Shown: piece after piece, positions 43,988 to 53,539 of the stretch
Layout: every line of letters begins with the position of its first letter
How positions within the stretch are numbered: position 1 is the first letter of the stretch
Assembly (NCBI RefSeq): GCF_009695775.1
Contig: NZ_VUNG01000027.1
Span: 1-53,597 of the forward strand
From: Hallella mizrahii
GTDB taxonomy: Bacteria > Bacteroidota > Bacteroidia > Bacteroidales > Bacteroidaceae
Length of the DNA: 53,597 nucleotides
Direction of reading: 5' to 3'
Notes under the pieces: model-generated
What the model saw: the letters and a program-made list of their open reading frames with translations, nothing else
Databases searched by the model: none
Told to the model about the DNA's origin: nothing
Position numbers and translations under genes: made by a program

Positions 43988-45946
43988 TCACATCTTGATC
44001 ACATTGACCGACAGCGGTGCGAGCACCACCTTGAAAGTCTTGCCGGTCTTCTGTTTGGCGGTCACCGGCACGACATGCTTGGGGTTGTCGATGGAGTTGG
44101 TGTCCTCGGGCTTGGCAGCCTTGAGCGTGGTGATGGTACCCTTTCCGGCTACCTTACCGCCGCTGACGGTGACGGTGAGCGTCTGTGCTGTCTTTCCGCC
44201 GTTGACAACCTTCAGGTATGTACGTCCCGACTGCGTGTCGGTCGTTGCCGAGTAGTATAGTTGCGGCAGCTTCTTACCCTCGTATTCCATTGTTGGCATG
44301 TCCTTGTCGACCATCGGCACAATGCGGTTGCCCACATTCTGGGCGAACATACACTGAGCGTAGTAGGACGGCGAGCCGTAGGCGTTGAGCGCGTCGTATC
44401 CGATGAGGTCGCTCTCCCATTGCATGCCACCTTTGTTGACGTTGACGAAGAGCGGTGCGTAGCAGTGACCGATCAGCAGGTCGGCGTTGCGCTCCATACC
44501 TGTCATCCAGGCAGCGTCGCCAAGCGCCGCATTCATATTGGTGGTCGGCTTGCCCTCGCGCGCTGCCCACTCGCCGCAGAAGATCTTCGGACCTTTGCGG
44601 TCGTATTTGTCGTATTGGTTGGCAGCCGCATACATGTCACCCGTACTGCGATAGTAGTGCTCATCGATGACATCGAACTTCAGTCCGGTCACGCCCGTCT
44701 CCTGTGCCCAGTGCTCCACCATCTTCTGATCAGCGGTAGAGATAAGCTGCAGCTGAGGATACTTGGCTTTGATGGCGTCATAAAGTTTTTTATAGCGTCC
44801 GGCATAAGAGCCGCTCTCGTCGAAGAAGTCCTCATTGCCGATCTCCACATAGTGCAGTGGGAACGGCTGGGGATGTCCGTCGCGCACACGCTGTGCGCCC
44901 CACTTGGTCTCAGGACCGCCCGTGACATACTCGATCTCGTCGAGGGCATCCTGAACGAAGCCGTCGATGTAGTCGGCAGTGAGGTGGTCGCCGCTGAGCG
45001 TGTAACCGGCAAAGACACCGAGGATCGGCTCTGCGCCACAGTCCTCCGCCCACTCCAGGAACTCCAATAGACCAAGACCGTCGGTAGAGCGATAGCCCCA
45101 AGGACTCATGTGGCCCGGTCGCTCATCGGGATCGCCGATGGTGCGCTTCCAGTCGAAGCGGTTGCGGAAATCATTGCCCTCGAGGTAGTTGCCGCCGGGG
45201 AAGCGCAGGAACTTCGGTTTCATCCGGCACATCATCTCCATGAGATCCTTGCGGAGTCCGTTAGGCCGGTTGTTGAACGTCTCAGGGAAGAGCACCGTTT
45301 TGCTCAAGTCATACGTTCCCTCATTGTCAGCGATGATGACAAAGCGAGCGTCCTTCGTGGCCTTGACCTTTTCGGGCACGGTCAGCTCGAAGCTCTTCTT
45401 CTGCCAGTTCTCCCCGAGTCCGTCGATCTTTGTGGAGGCAAAGACCGTCTTGCCGTCGTTGCTGACAAGGCTCAGCGTGAACGAAGTGCCACTGCCTTTC
45501 TCGGTTTTGGCGATGACATATCCTTTATAGTGTTCTTTCGCGCGGATGGGCACACCCCAGAATCCACCGTTGGCAATGCTTGCTCCAGCCTTAGCCTTCC
45601 ATTTCAGCACCGCGGGATTGGCACGGTTGTATCCGCCCTTCTGCGTGAGCGTAAGTTGTGAGGCGAGCGTGTCGGTAGCCAGCCAGTATTTGGGTCCTCC
45701 CGAATGCCAGGGCGTCCATGGGTTGCGACGCTGTCCGTTGACATCCTCACGGAAGGAAGGGTCGCGCAGGATCTGAGCGTAGAGACCGCCTTCATAGGAG
45801 AAGTTGATCTCCTCGGTCATCATACCATATAGTGTCGGGCTTACCGCCTTCTGGGCTTTGTCGAGTTGCAGGGTCAGCTGCTGGGCACTGGTGCCGAGTG
45901 CTGCCATGAGCATGAGAGTAGTTAAAGCAGTTTTTGTCGTTTTCAT
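43988..45946 (-). CDS. GH51 alpha-L-arabinofuranosidase
   Basis: The 652-residue secreted enzyme has a signal peptide (MKTTKTALTTLMLMAALGTSAQ) and a GH51 catalytic barrel with the acid/base E372 in VEIGNE and nucleophile E459 in FCGEW; PKFLRFPGGNYLEG and the N-terminal PTLYGMMTEEINFSYEGGLYAQ are family features. A carbohydrate-binding-like insert sits at about 85-225 and the C-terminal 110 residues form the usual beta domain. It removes L-arabinofuranosyl side groups from arabinan or arabinoxylan. The start at 45946 is the one that gives a signal peptide. It is divergent from a hybrid sensor gene that probably controls it. Confidence 0.92.
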   Translation of the reverse strand: MKTTKTALTTLMLMAALGTSAQQLTLQLDKAQKAVSPTLYGMMTEEINFSYEGGLYAQILRDPSFREDVNGQRRNPWTPWHSGGPKYWLATDTLASQLTLTQKGGYNRANPAVLKWKAKAGASIANGGFWGVPIRAKEHYKGYVIAKTEKGSGTSFTLSLVSNDGKTVFASTKIDGLGENWQKKSFELTVPEKVKATKDARFVIIADNEGTYDLSKTVLFPETFNNRPNGLRKDLMEMMCRMKPKFLRFPGGNYLEGNDFRNRFDWKRTIGDPDERPGHMSPWGYRSTDGLGLLEFLEWAEDCGAEPILGVFAGYTLSGDHLTADYIDGFVQDALDEIEYVTGGPETKWGAQRVRDGHPQPFPLHYVEIGNEDFFDESGSYAGRYKKLYDAIKAKYPQLQLISTADQKMVEHWAQETGVTGLKFDVIDEHYYRSTGDMYAAANQYDKYDRKGPKIFCGEWAAREGKPTTNMNAALGDAAWMTGMERNADLLIGHCYAPLFVNVNKGGMQWESDLIGYDALNAYGSPSYYAQCMFAQNVGNRIVPMVDKDMPTMEYEGKKLPQLYYSATTDTQSGRTYLKVVNGGKTAQTLTVTVSGGKVAGKGTITTLKAAKPEDTNSIDNPKHVVPVTAKQKTGKTFKVVLAPLSVNVIKM

Positions 45947-45970
45947 TTTTGGGAGATTTGATTTCTGCTG

Positions 45971-45978
45971 CAAAATTA
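45971..45978 (-). promoter_or_regulatory. possible -7 box for the GH51 gene
   Basis: TAATTTTG on the minus strand, 25 bp before the start; no TTTG box at 19-21 bp, which fits an activator-dependent promoter. Confidence 0.5.
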
Positions 45979-46117
45979 CGACATTCGTCCTTATCTTACT
46001 TTATTATTAGTCTCATAGAGTTTTGATATTTGTATCGCAGTGTAACATTTTCTTTATAAAATGTCTTTTCAGCCACTTTTTTTGAGATAAAGACGTAATG
46101 ACTTACCATTTTTTTAC

Positions 46118-46125
46118 TATCTTTG
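46118..46125 (+). promoter_or_regulatory. possible -7 box for the hybrid sensor gene
   Basis: TATCTTTG matches the -7 consensus; the -33 box is missing. The divergent gap 45947-46240 holds both control regions and no gene. Confidence 0.5.
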
Positions 46126-46240
46126 TGGCTACAAAGACAGGAGCCGCGACGTTCCGCCGTAAACCGTTTACTTCCGGATGCCGTGTCTCACCAAAACTTA
46201 ATAACATAACATCGTGTCACCGACACAGATTAAAACCATC

Positions 46241-49200
46241 ATGCGGAACCTTAGACAGACACTTTTCTTCCTTATCCTATTATTGACTTCCGCCTTTGCG
46301 GAGGCTCAGACCGGCAAACTCTATAACACCGAAAACGGCTTGTCGAGCAGTTTTGCCAACCAGGTGTTTCAAGACAGCCGTGGCTTCATCTGGGTTACCA
46401 CGCGCAATGGCTTGAATTTCTTCGACGGCTATCACTTCGTTGTCATCAACCGCGACAATGCCGGCGCGCGCGGATTTGACAGCAACTATATTAATAAGGT
46501 GGAACAGGACCGGCAGGGCAACATCCTTCTGGGCTCCAACAAAGGCCTCATGAGTTACGACGGACAGCAGTTCCACGCTTACAAAATCTACAATGCCGAG
46601 CACCAACTCATCAAGACCTACGTCAACGACATCGTCGTGCGCCACAATGGTCAAGTGCTCATCGGCACGTCGGGATATGGCATCCTCCAGCCCACCGCCC
46701 AAGCCAACGACTATGTATGCCGCCCGGTGAAGGGCGCAATTAGCAAGTTGAAATACATCCGGCGGATGGCAGAAGACCGGCTGGGCCGTTTGTGGATCAA
46801 CACCGAGGACGGCCGCCTGCTGTGTCTGGACCATCAGGGACGACTCGCTCAGAAGTTTTTGGGCAAAGGCGACCAGGCCGTGACCTCCATCGTCTGCGAT
46901 GCGCTGGGCAATGTCTATATCGGCACGACGGGCGACGGCGTCTATCTCTCACGCGGCGGCACGTCACCTTTTACCCAGATCAGTGCCTTGGGCAAACTCG
47001 CCGTGTCGTGTATCTTTGTTGCTCCTTCAGGCAAGGTATATGTCGGCAGCGATGGACACGGCCTGTTCTCCTATCACCCTGCAACAGGCATCGTGGTCAA
47101 CAACCCGTTCTATACCAACCGCATCGACCTCACCACCGGCAAAGTCAACTCCATCATCCAAGACCGGCAGGGCAACATCTGGATGACGATGCTCCAAAAA
47201 GGACTCTTCATGCAGCCTGCCCTGGCCTTTGACTTTGGATATATCGGCTACCGTGCGGGCAACACCAGCCCCATCGGGGGCAACTGTGTCACGCGCGTAC
47301 TCTTCGGCGAGGACGGCACGATGTGGGTGGGAACTGACCGCGATGGCCTCTACCAGCTCGACGCCACGGGCAAACAGCTCCGCCACCTCACCTTCCCCAA
47401 AACCATTGAGGCGCTCTGCCTCGACAGCCGCCACCGGCTCTGGATAGGCAGCTACCTCGAAGGCTGCGGGTATCTTGAGGGCAACACTTACCATCCCGTG
47501 GATCTCGGACAGGGCGTGAGCGTCTTCGACATCAAAAGCGATGCCCGAGGCAATATGTGGCTGGCTACCCTCGGCAACGGCCTCTTCATGATCCGGCCTG
47601 ACGGCACCCGACGCCACTATGTCATGGCAAAGAACGCCGACGGCAACCTGAAGGCCAACAGCCTGCCCAACAACTTCATCTTCAAGCTGGCGTTCTCGCG
47701 CGACGGCAACCGCCTCTATGTAGCCAACTCGGTGGGCATAGCCTGCCTCGATCTCAAGCGCGACAGCTGGCTGAGCACCTTCGGCGTGAACAGCGTCGAC
47801 CAGGGATCGTTTGCCCACAGCCTCTATGTCGACAGCCGTGACCGCGTGTGGGTAGGCAGCAACGACGTGCTCTACTGCCACGACAAGGCTCACTGGCGCA
47901 AGCCGCTCGTCTATACCGTACGGCAGGGACTGCCCGACAACAGCGTGGCCTTCATGCAGGAAGACCGCCAGCACCGGCTATGGCTCGGCACCCTCCACGG
48001 ACTCTGCTGTATGGACATGCGCACGGGCAAGACACAAAGCTTCTTTGTCGGCAATGGACTGCAAAGCAATGAGTTCAGCGACGGCGCCGTCTCGCTCTCT
48101 GCCGACGGCAGGATGCTCGTCGGAGGACCGGGAGGCATCAACGTCTTCGACCCTTCGCATATCGGACATTCACCATGGAAGGCTTCCGTCCACATCTCGC
48201 ACTTCTTCGTAGGCAACACACCCGTGATCGCAGGAATGAAGTCGGGATGGTTCACCATCACCGAGGAGCCTTGCTACGAATCACATCTGTTCTCCCTGGC
48301 ACAGGACGACAACAGCTTCTCGCTGGAGCTGACAACACTCACCTATAACGATGTGGAGCAGGTGACCTACGCCTACAGCATCAACAACGAGGGATGGAAG
48401 ACACTGGCTCAGGGACAGAATGTGCTGTCCTTCGCCCATCTGCCCGCCGGAAAATACCAGTTCCGTGTCAAGGCTCTCTACAACGGCGAGTCGTCGGCCG
48501 AGGAGGAATTCATCGTCGAGATCCGTCCCGCATGGTACGCCTCATGGCCTGCCAAGTTTGTCTATCTCGCGTTGCTGGTCTGGGCATTCTACGCCTATCT
48601 TGCCTACCGCAAGCGCAAGGAGCAGGAGCATCTCACGCTCCAGGAGCATATCCATGCCGAAGAGATGGGTGAGGCCAAGCTTCGGTTCTTCGTCAACATC
48701 AGCCACGACATCCGCACCCCGCTCACCCTGATCATCACCCCGCTGCTCTCGCTCATCAAGACCGACCGCGACCCGCAGCGCCAAAACACCTATGCGCTCA
48801 TGCGCCGCAATGCCGAGCGTATCCTTCACCTCGTCAACCAGATGATGGACCTCCGGAAAATCGACAAGGGAAAGATGGCCATGCACATGCGGAAAACCGA
48901 CATGGTAGGCTTCATCGACGACGAGGTGCAGCTCTTCCAGCAGCAGGCCAACATCAAGAAGATACGTTTCGCCTTCCACCACGACAGCGACACGCTGCCT
49001 GTGTGGGTGGACCGCGACAACTTCGACAAGGTGATCATGAACCTGCTCTCCAATGCCTTTAAGTTCACCCCCACGGGCGGTGAGGTGAACATCAGCCTGA
49101 CTCATACCGACACCGACGCCATCATCACCGTGCGCGACACGGGATGCGGCATTCCTAAGGACAAGCTCGAGACGATCTTCCAGCGCTTCTATCAAAGTCC

Positions 49201-50266
49201 GACCAGCATTGGAGAGCGCAACACGGGTACGGGCATCGGCCTCGACCTCACCCGTTCGCTCGTGGAACTCCACTATGGCACGATCACCGCACGCAACAAC
49301 AGCGACGGACCGGGCGCCTCCTTTATCGTCACACTGCCTTTGGGCAACAGCCATCTCAAACCCGAGGAGATGGTGGCAGACGACGGCAGCATGACACCGG
49401 TTGAGCACGACAACAGTGAAGCCGACAAGCAACTGGCGCAGGAACTCAAAGACATGGAGGCGGATCCCCTCGTGCATCCCGTTGCCACACGCGACGACAA
49501 CAGCAAACCGACGATTGCCGTCGTGGAGGACGACGACGAGATCGCCAGCTACCTGCAGACGGAGCTGAGCAATGAATACAATGTCTGCTACTATCCCAAC
49601 GGCAAGGTGGCTCTCGCGGCTATCCTCAAGGACATGCCCGACCTGGTCATCAGCGACGTGATGATGCCCGAGATGGACGGCATCACGCTCTGCACCAAGC
49701 TCAAGTCAAACATCAACACCAACCATCTCCCCGTCATCCTGCTCACAGCTAAAAGCCGAGACGAGGACCGCATGGAGGGGCTGGAGACCGGTGCCGACGC
49801 TTACGTGGTCAAACCCTTCAACATGGATATCTTGCGACGCACCATCGCCAACCTCCTCGCCGTGAGACGTACGCTGAAAAACAAGTTCACCGGACAGGAA
49901 GACCAGGCCGACAAGATCAACAAGGTGGACGTGCAGACGCCCGACGACAAATTCCTGCAGCGTGTCATGGATGTCATCAACGACAACCTGAGCAACTCCG
50001 ACCTGGGCGTGGACGACATTGCCGACCAGGTGGGCATCAGCCGTGTGCACCTCTATCGAAAGATGAAGGAACTCACCAACCAGACACCGCACAACTTCAT
50101 CAAGAACCTGCGGCTCAAGCAAGCTGCACGTCTGCTCGAGAATCCGAAACAGAGCATCACCGAGGTGATGTATGCCTGCGGATTCTCCAACTCGGCGAGC
50201 TTCTCCACGATGTTCAAGAATATGTATGGCATGTCGCCAAGAGACTATCAGCGGTCGAAGATGTGA
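46241..50266 (+). CDS. hybrid two-component system protein (sensor kinase-response regulator-AraC)
   Basis: The 1341-residue protein combines all parts of a phosphorelay. A signal peptide (to FAEAQ) is followed by a periplasmic two-bladed-propeller sensor of about 660 residues with repeated DxxGxIWVGT-like motifs, a Y_Y_Y domain at about 680-765, one membrane helix near 772-791, a histidine kinase with H822 in NISHDIRTP, an ATPase domain (NLLSNAFKFTP, GTGIGLDL), a receiver with D1139 in VISDVMMPEMDG, and a C-terminal AraC-type DNA-binding domain (from about 1240; YACGFSNSASFSTMFKNMYGMSPRDYQ). The ATG at 46241 is used because it starts the signal peptide. The divergent GH51 gene suggests arabinose-containing oligosaccharides as signal. 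Confidence 0.93.
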   Translation: MRNLRQTLFFLILLLTSAFAEAQTGKLYNTENGLSSSFANQVFQDSRGFIWVTTRNGLNFFDGYHFVVINRDNAGARGFDSNYINKVEQDRQGNILLGSNKGLMSYDGQQFHAYKIYNAEHQLIKTYVNDIVVRHNGQVLIGTSGYGILQPTAQANDYVCRPVKGAISKLKYIRRMAEDRLGRLWINTEDGRLLCLDHQGRLAQKFLGKGDQAVTSIVCDALGNVYIGTTGDGVYLSRGGTSPFTQISALGKLAVSCIFVAPSGKVYVGSDGHGLFSYHPATGIVVNNPFYTNRIDLTTGKVNSIIQDRQGNIWMTMLQKGLFMQPALAFDFGYIGYRAGNTSPIGGNCVTRVLFGEDGTMWVGTDRDGLYQLDATGKQLRHLTFPKTIEALCLDSRHRLWIGSYLEGCGYLEGNTYHPVDLGQGVSVFDIKSDARGNMWLATLGNGLFMIRPDGTRRHYVMAKNADGNLKANSLPNNFIFKLAFSRDGNRLYVANSVGIACLDLKRDSWLSTFGVNSVDQGSFAHSLYVDSRDRVWVGSNDVLYCHDKAHWRKPLVYTVRQGLPDNSVAFMQEDRQHRLWLGTLHGLCCMDMRTGKTQSFFVGNGLQSNEFSDGAVSLSADGRMLVGGPGGINVFDPSHIGHSPWKASVHISHFFVGNTPVIAGMKSGWFTITEEPCYESHLFSLAQDDNSFSLELTTLTYNDVEQVTYAYSINNEGWKTLAQGQNVLSFAHLPAGKYQFRVKALYNGESSAEEEFIVEIRPAWYASWPAKFVYLALLVWAFYAYLAYRKRKEQEHLTLQEHIHAEEMGEAKLRFFVNISHDIRTPLTLIITPLLSLIKTDRDPQRQNTYALMRRNAERILHLVNQMMDLRKIDKGKMAMHMRKTDMVGFIDDEVQLFQQQANIKKIRFAFHHDSDTLPVWVDRDNFDKVIMNLLSNAFKFTPTGGEVNISLTHTDTDAIITVRDTGCGIPKDKLETIFQRFYQSPTSIGERNTGTGIGLDLTRSLVELHYGTITARNNSDGPGASFIVTLPLGNSHLKPEEMVADDGSMTPVEHDNSEADKQLAQELKDMEADPLVHPVATRDDNSKPTIAVVEDDDEIASYLQTELSNEYNVCYYPNGKVALAAILKDMPDLVISDVMMPEMDGITLCTKLKSNINTNHLPVILLTAKSRDEDRMEGLETGADAYVVKPFNMDILRRTIANLLAVRRTLKNKFTGQEDQADKINKVDVQTPDDKFLQRVMDVINDNLSNSDLGVDDIADQVGISRVHLYRKMKELTNQTPHNFIKNLRLKQAARLLENPKQSITEVMYACGFSNSASFSTMFKNMYGMSPRDYQRSKM

Positions 50267-50295
50267 TGCCTCAACCCCATTGAGGTAATAAGAAT

Positions 50296-50345
50296 ATAAC
50301 CGAATATCGAGAACTGGTCTGCTTGATATTCGGTTATCTTTTTCC
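50296..50345 (+). terminator. intrinsic terminator after the hybrid sensor gene
   Basis: ATAACCGAATATC (50296-50308) pairs perfectly with GATATTCGGTTAT (50325-50337), followed by CTTTTTCC. Confidence 0.85.
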
Positions 50346-50663
50346 TGCTTTCGTCATTGGGACACCCAAGTTCCAAGATTGGTGACTATATCGGCCCACT
50401 CATATGTTTTACGGGGTTAGGGCGGGGATAAACCCCGCCCCTACGAACCCACCACTTCAAACGGATTTAGGAGCGGAGACAATTCCCCGCAATTCAGTGT
50501 CAAGGGTGACAATGTAGGGGCGGGGTTCATCCCCGCCCTAACCCCGAAAAAGATATAAAAACGGCGCACTGGACATTTTCCGTGGAATCATAGTGAGAGG
50601 AAATATAAATCTTTATGCTGCCATTATCGCTTTGGCATTTTAAACGGAAAAGAGAAAAGAAAA

Positions 50664-50842
50664 TCATGGTCATGCTTATGCTCCCCAAGGAGCAATGGGT
50701 CTAAAGCTATGGGGTAGTCTTGCGAGCAAGCTCGCCGCCTACCCCATAGCTTTAGCCCCACACCTTTGGTGTCAAGCCTGCCCATGACGAAAATCGCTAA
50801 CGCGTAAAATTGCCCCTTGGGCATAAAATCCTGCGGCCGGAA
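50664..50842 (+). repeat. cloverleaf hairpin element, copy 3
   Basis: Central stem 50696-50717 with 50739-50760 (21 of 22 paired), loop with GCGAGCAAGCTCGC, outer stem 50664-50677 with 50774-50787 (two mismatches), small hairpins GCTCC-CCAA-GGAGC and ACACC-TTTG-GTGT. The tail 50788-50842 matches those of copies 1 and 2 (GACGAAAATCGC, GCGTAAAATTGC, GCATAAAAT). Confidence 0.8.
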
Positions 50843-50863
50843 GATAGTCCATAGCGTCTTGAA

Positions 50864-50929
50864 AGGCTGCCCCATCACTTCCACACCATAGCTCCATCGG
50901 GAGCTTAAGCCTGCCTATGAATATTTTCC
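50864..50929 (-). repeat. truncated cloverleaf element, copy 4
   Basis: Only the outer left strand (AAGCCTGCCTATGAATATTTTCC region), the GCTCC-ATCG-GGAGC hairpin (50891-50904) and one arm of the central stem (50864-50890) remain. The partner arm, loop and tail are missing. Its arm resembles that of copy 2. Confidence 0.75.
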
Positions 50930-51260
50930 TTGAGTTATGGACCTCTTTAACCAATTATGAACATATCGGCCCACGGGAAATATCCAGTGCGCCATAAAAA
51001 CATGTGGCACGGGGGTGGAATGATTACCGTCACGGGGGTGAGGGCGGGGAGAATGATTACCGACAAGGGGGTTAGGGCAGGGATAAACCCCGCCCCTACG
51101 AACCCACCACTTCAAACGGATTTAGGAGCGGAGACAATTCCCCGCAATTCTGTGTCAAGGGTGACAATGTAGGGGCGGGGTTCATCCCCGCCCTAACCCC
51201 GAAATTCAGTGTCAAGGGTGACAATGTAGTTAGGGCAGGGTTTATCCCCGCCCTAACCCT

Positions 51261-52742
51261 CTAATCAGAAAGTGTACGTGAGAACAGTCGGGATGTGCCG
51301 CCATGCCGACGCTCATACGGCAGATGAGCGGAAGGAGCTGTCAGCCACACCCCCATGAAGGTCAGAGCTCCATTGAACATGAGCAATTCGTAGCCGAACT
51401 GATAGTCGAAACAGCGGCGGGCAAGAATGTCGGCGGCAAGACAGAGCAGTGGCGAAGCCACACAGACGTATGGTACCCAACGGTCACGCACGCCACGACG
51501 CGTGAACAGTCCGTAGGCAAACAAGCCGAGCAGCGGACCATAGGTATAGCCAACCAGCATCAACACGGCCTGCAGCAGGCTGGTGGAGTTGAGACGGGCA
51601 AAGACAAGAATAAACACCACGAACACTACGGCGATGACGACATGCGCGCGCTTGCGCAACTGCTCATCGGCAGGCCGACGGAACAGATCGACACACACGC
51701 TCGTCGTCAACGCCGTCAGTGCTGAGTCGGCCGAGGAGAAACAGGCGGCCACAATGCCGATGGAGAAAAGGACCGTCACCACAGGTCCCAGACGCCCGCC
51801 GGCTGTGAAGTTGAGCATCAGCTCGTCTGTGTTTGCCGGCAAGGCCATGCCCCATCGTTGAGCGAGCAGGGCCAGCAAGACACCAAGTGCCAGCAACAGA
51901 AGGTTGGCCGGAAGAAAGGCGAAGCCATAGGAGCACAGATCCTTTTGCGCCTCGCGCAGCGTGCGGCACGTGAGGTTTTTCTGCATTATGTCCTGATCGA
52001 GACCTGTCATCACCACCACGATGAACACGCCGGAGAAAAACTGCTTCCAAAAGTTCTGCGTTGACCGCCAGTCATCGAAGACAAAGACGCGCGAACGACT
52101 GTCGTGGGCTACCGCCACGACGGCATCGGAGAGCGACATGCCGAGGGCGCGCGTCGCACTGAAAATGATGAGCACCAGCGCGACCAAGATGCAAAGTGTC
52201 TGAAAAGAGTCGGTCCACACGAGCGTGCGAATACCGCCACGACGCGTGTAGAGCCAGATGAGCAGCACCAGCGACGACACCGTCACGACAAACGGCACAT
52301 GGTAGGCATCGAGGACAAAACGCTGGAGGATCATGCATACAACGTAGAACTTCACTGCCGATCCCGTCAGCTTGCCAATGAGGAAAAACGAAGCCCCGGT
52401 GGCATAGCTGCGTGCCCCCAGCCTACCCTGCAGGTAGGTGTAGATGCTCGTCAGCCTGAGACGGTAGTAGACAGGCAACAAGACAAAGGCCACGGCAAAG
52501 TAGCCCAGGATATAGCCCAAGCACATCTGCAAGTAGGTCATCTGCACGCTGAGCACCATGCCGGGCACGGAGACAAACGTCACTCCCGAGATGCTGGCAC
52601 CGATCATACCAAAGGCGACCATCGTCCACGGCGAGCTGCGACGGGCATTGAAGAAGTCACGGTTATCGGCATGGCGGCTGGTCAGCCACGACAGAAATAG
52701 TAAGCAAAGAAAATATAGAAGTATCGTCGCAATAATGATCAT
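51261..52742 (-). CDS. sodium:solute symporter family transporter
   Basis: The 493-residue inner-membrane protein has about thirteen hydrophobic segments of the SSS family. Marks include the N-terminal region TSRHADNRDFFNARRSSPWTMVAFGMIGASISGVTFVSVPG, the VWTDSFQTLCILVALV segment and the sodium-site helix IGIVAACFSSADSALTALTTSVCVDLFRR. The solute (sugar, sialic acid or other) cannot be told. The ATG at 52742 is preferred to 52793 because the latter lies upstream of the promoter -7 box. The stop codon touches a GGGGTTAGGG-type palindromic repeat. It is not linked to a metabolic gene in the window. Confidence 0.88.
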   Translation of the reverse strand: MIIIATILLYFLCLLFLSWLTSRHADNRDFFNARRSSPWTMVAFGMIGASISGVTFVSVPGMVLSVQMTYLQMCLGYILGYFAVAFVLLPVYYRLRLTSIYTYLQGRLGARSYATGASFFLIGKLTGSAVKFYVVCMILQRFVLDAYHVPFVVTVSSLVLLIWLYTRRGGIRTLVWTDSFQTLCILVALVLIIFSATRALGMSLSDAVVAVAHDSRSRVFVFDDWRSTQNFWKQFFSGVFIVVVMTGLDQDIMQKNLTCRTLREAQKDLCSYGFAFLPANLLLLALGVLLALLAQRWGMALPANTDELMLNFTAGGRLGPVVTVLFSIGIVAACFSSADSALTALTTSVCVDLFRRPADEQLRKRAHVVIAVVFVVFILVFARLNSTSLLQAVLMLVGYTYGPLLGLFAYGLFTRRGVRDRWVPYVCVASPLLCLAADILARRCFDYQFGYELLMFNGALTFMGVWLTAPSAHLPYERRHGGTSRLFSRTLSD

Positions 52743-52781
52743 AGATGCTGTAAATGATAGTGATGAATAGAGCGTTGCCTG

Positions 52782-52812
52782 CAAAGGTAACACTTTCTTT
52801 TAAAAGCACAAA
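52782..52812 (-). promoter_or_regulatory. promoter of the symporter gene
   Basis: Minus strand TTTG (52809-52812), a 19-bp spacer, TACCTTTG (52782-52789); the start codon follows 39 bp downstream. It decides the start at 52742. Confidence 0.8.
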
Positions 52813-52849
52813 TCGGAACGTCACCTTTTTTCCATGTGCAGGTTACGAC

Positions 52850-53240
52850 ATTGGAAAAAAACATACATCGCACTTTTTCAATCTAGAGAAGCCGAAAGGC
52901 AAAAAAAGGCAAAACGGTAAGGACGAAACGGCTGTTTTGTGTGTCTTGTCCGCAAAAAACAATGTGATGAGCAAGTCATCTCAGTTGTTTGACATCGAGA
53001 AACAACTGAGATGACCGCCACAAAACACTGAGATGATCAGCACAAAACAGTTGTTTCTCATCGACCAAGCCGATGGCTCGAGCCCACAGAGACAGTGCTT
53101 ATTAGCTATCTTCTTGACTATCAATAACTTGCAAAATATGGCCAAAAAATCGAGAAAATCCGGGCAAAAGACCGGTTGCTTCCGAAAATCGCAGCCACAG
53201 TAGCGAAAAATGTCAGTTTTCTCAACAAAGTATCTTGGAG
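52850..53240 (+). repeat. intergenic element with 22-bp array, copy 3
   Basis: Units start at 53000, 53022 and 53044 (22-bp period). The first two carry AAAMAACTGAGATGA-like sequence with variation, the third AAAACAGTTGTTT; a 24-bp opposite-strand unit starts at 52976. Flanks TCTAGAGAAG (left) and CTATCAATA, CCAAAAAATCGAGAAA, AAAATCGCAG, TGTCAGTTTT (right) match copies 1 and 2. No gene is seen. Confidence 0.75.
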
Positions 53241-53305
53241 ACTACCGACAGGGCCTCATCACCGCCGTAACGGTGGACGCCAGTAATACCAGATTGTGGT
53301 AGGTT

Positions 53306-53340
53306 CGTAGGGGCGGGGTTCATCCCCGCCCTAACCCCCT
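53306..53340. repeat. GC-rich palindromic repeat
   Basis: GTAGGGGCGGGGTTCATCCCC followed by CGCCCTAACCCC, the standard form of the family seen throughout the window. Confidence 0.8.
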
Positions 53341-53450
53341 TGACGGTAATCATCCCATGACATGTGATGGTAAACATGCCACGTGATGGTAATCATCCCA
53401 TGACATGTGACGATAAACATCCACGTGACGGTAATCATCCCATGCCGCGT
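53341..53450. repeat. 42/43-bp tandem repeats with TGACGGTAATCATCCCATG
   Basis: Copies of TGAYGGTAATCATCCCATG start at 53341, 53384 and 53426, with half-length relatives (TGATGGTAAACATG) between. The same word occurs inverted at 26744-26780 and near 51030, always beside the GGGGTTAGGG palindromes. Confidence 0.8.
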
Positions 53451-53539
53451 GCCACATGTCTTTAATATCTTCCTGTTTTCCACGTTAATAGCCGTTAACG
53501 GCCGTAAATCATTAAAAATCAATAAAGTGACACTTTGTA

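Larger units (their letters stand above)
50413..51204. repeat. 137-bp direct repeats around a 431-bp inverted-repeat block
   Basis: Bases 50413-50549 and 51068-51204 are near-identical and each holds two GGGGTTAGGG-type palindromes. Inside them 50563-50585 and 50971-50993 form a 23-bp inverted repeat (core GGCGCACTGGA) with two mismatches. The enclosed stretch carries one full and one half cloverleaf element. A further palindrome copy lies at 51230-51260 and touches the stop of the symporter gene. No gene is seen in the whole 994-bp interval. Confidence 0.85.

Noticed and set aside
52743..52793. symporter start at 52793
   Set aside because: It lies upstream of the promoter -7 box at 52782-52789, so it would not be in the transcript.
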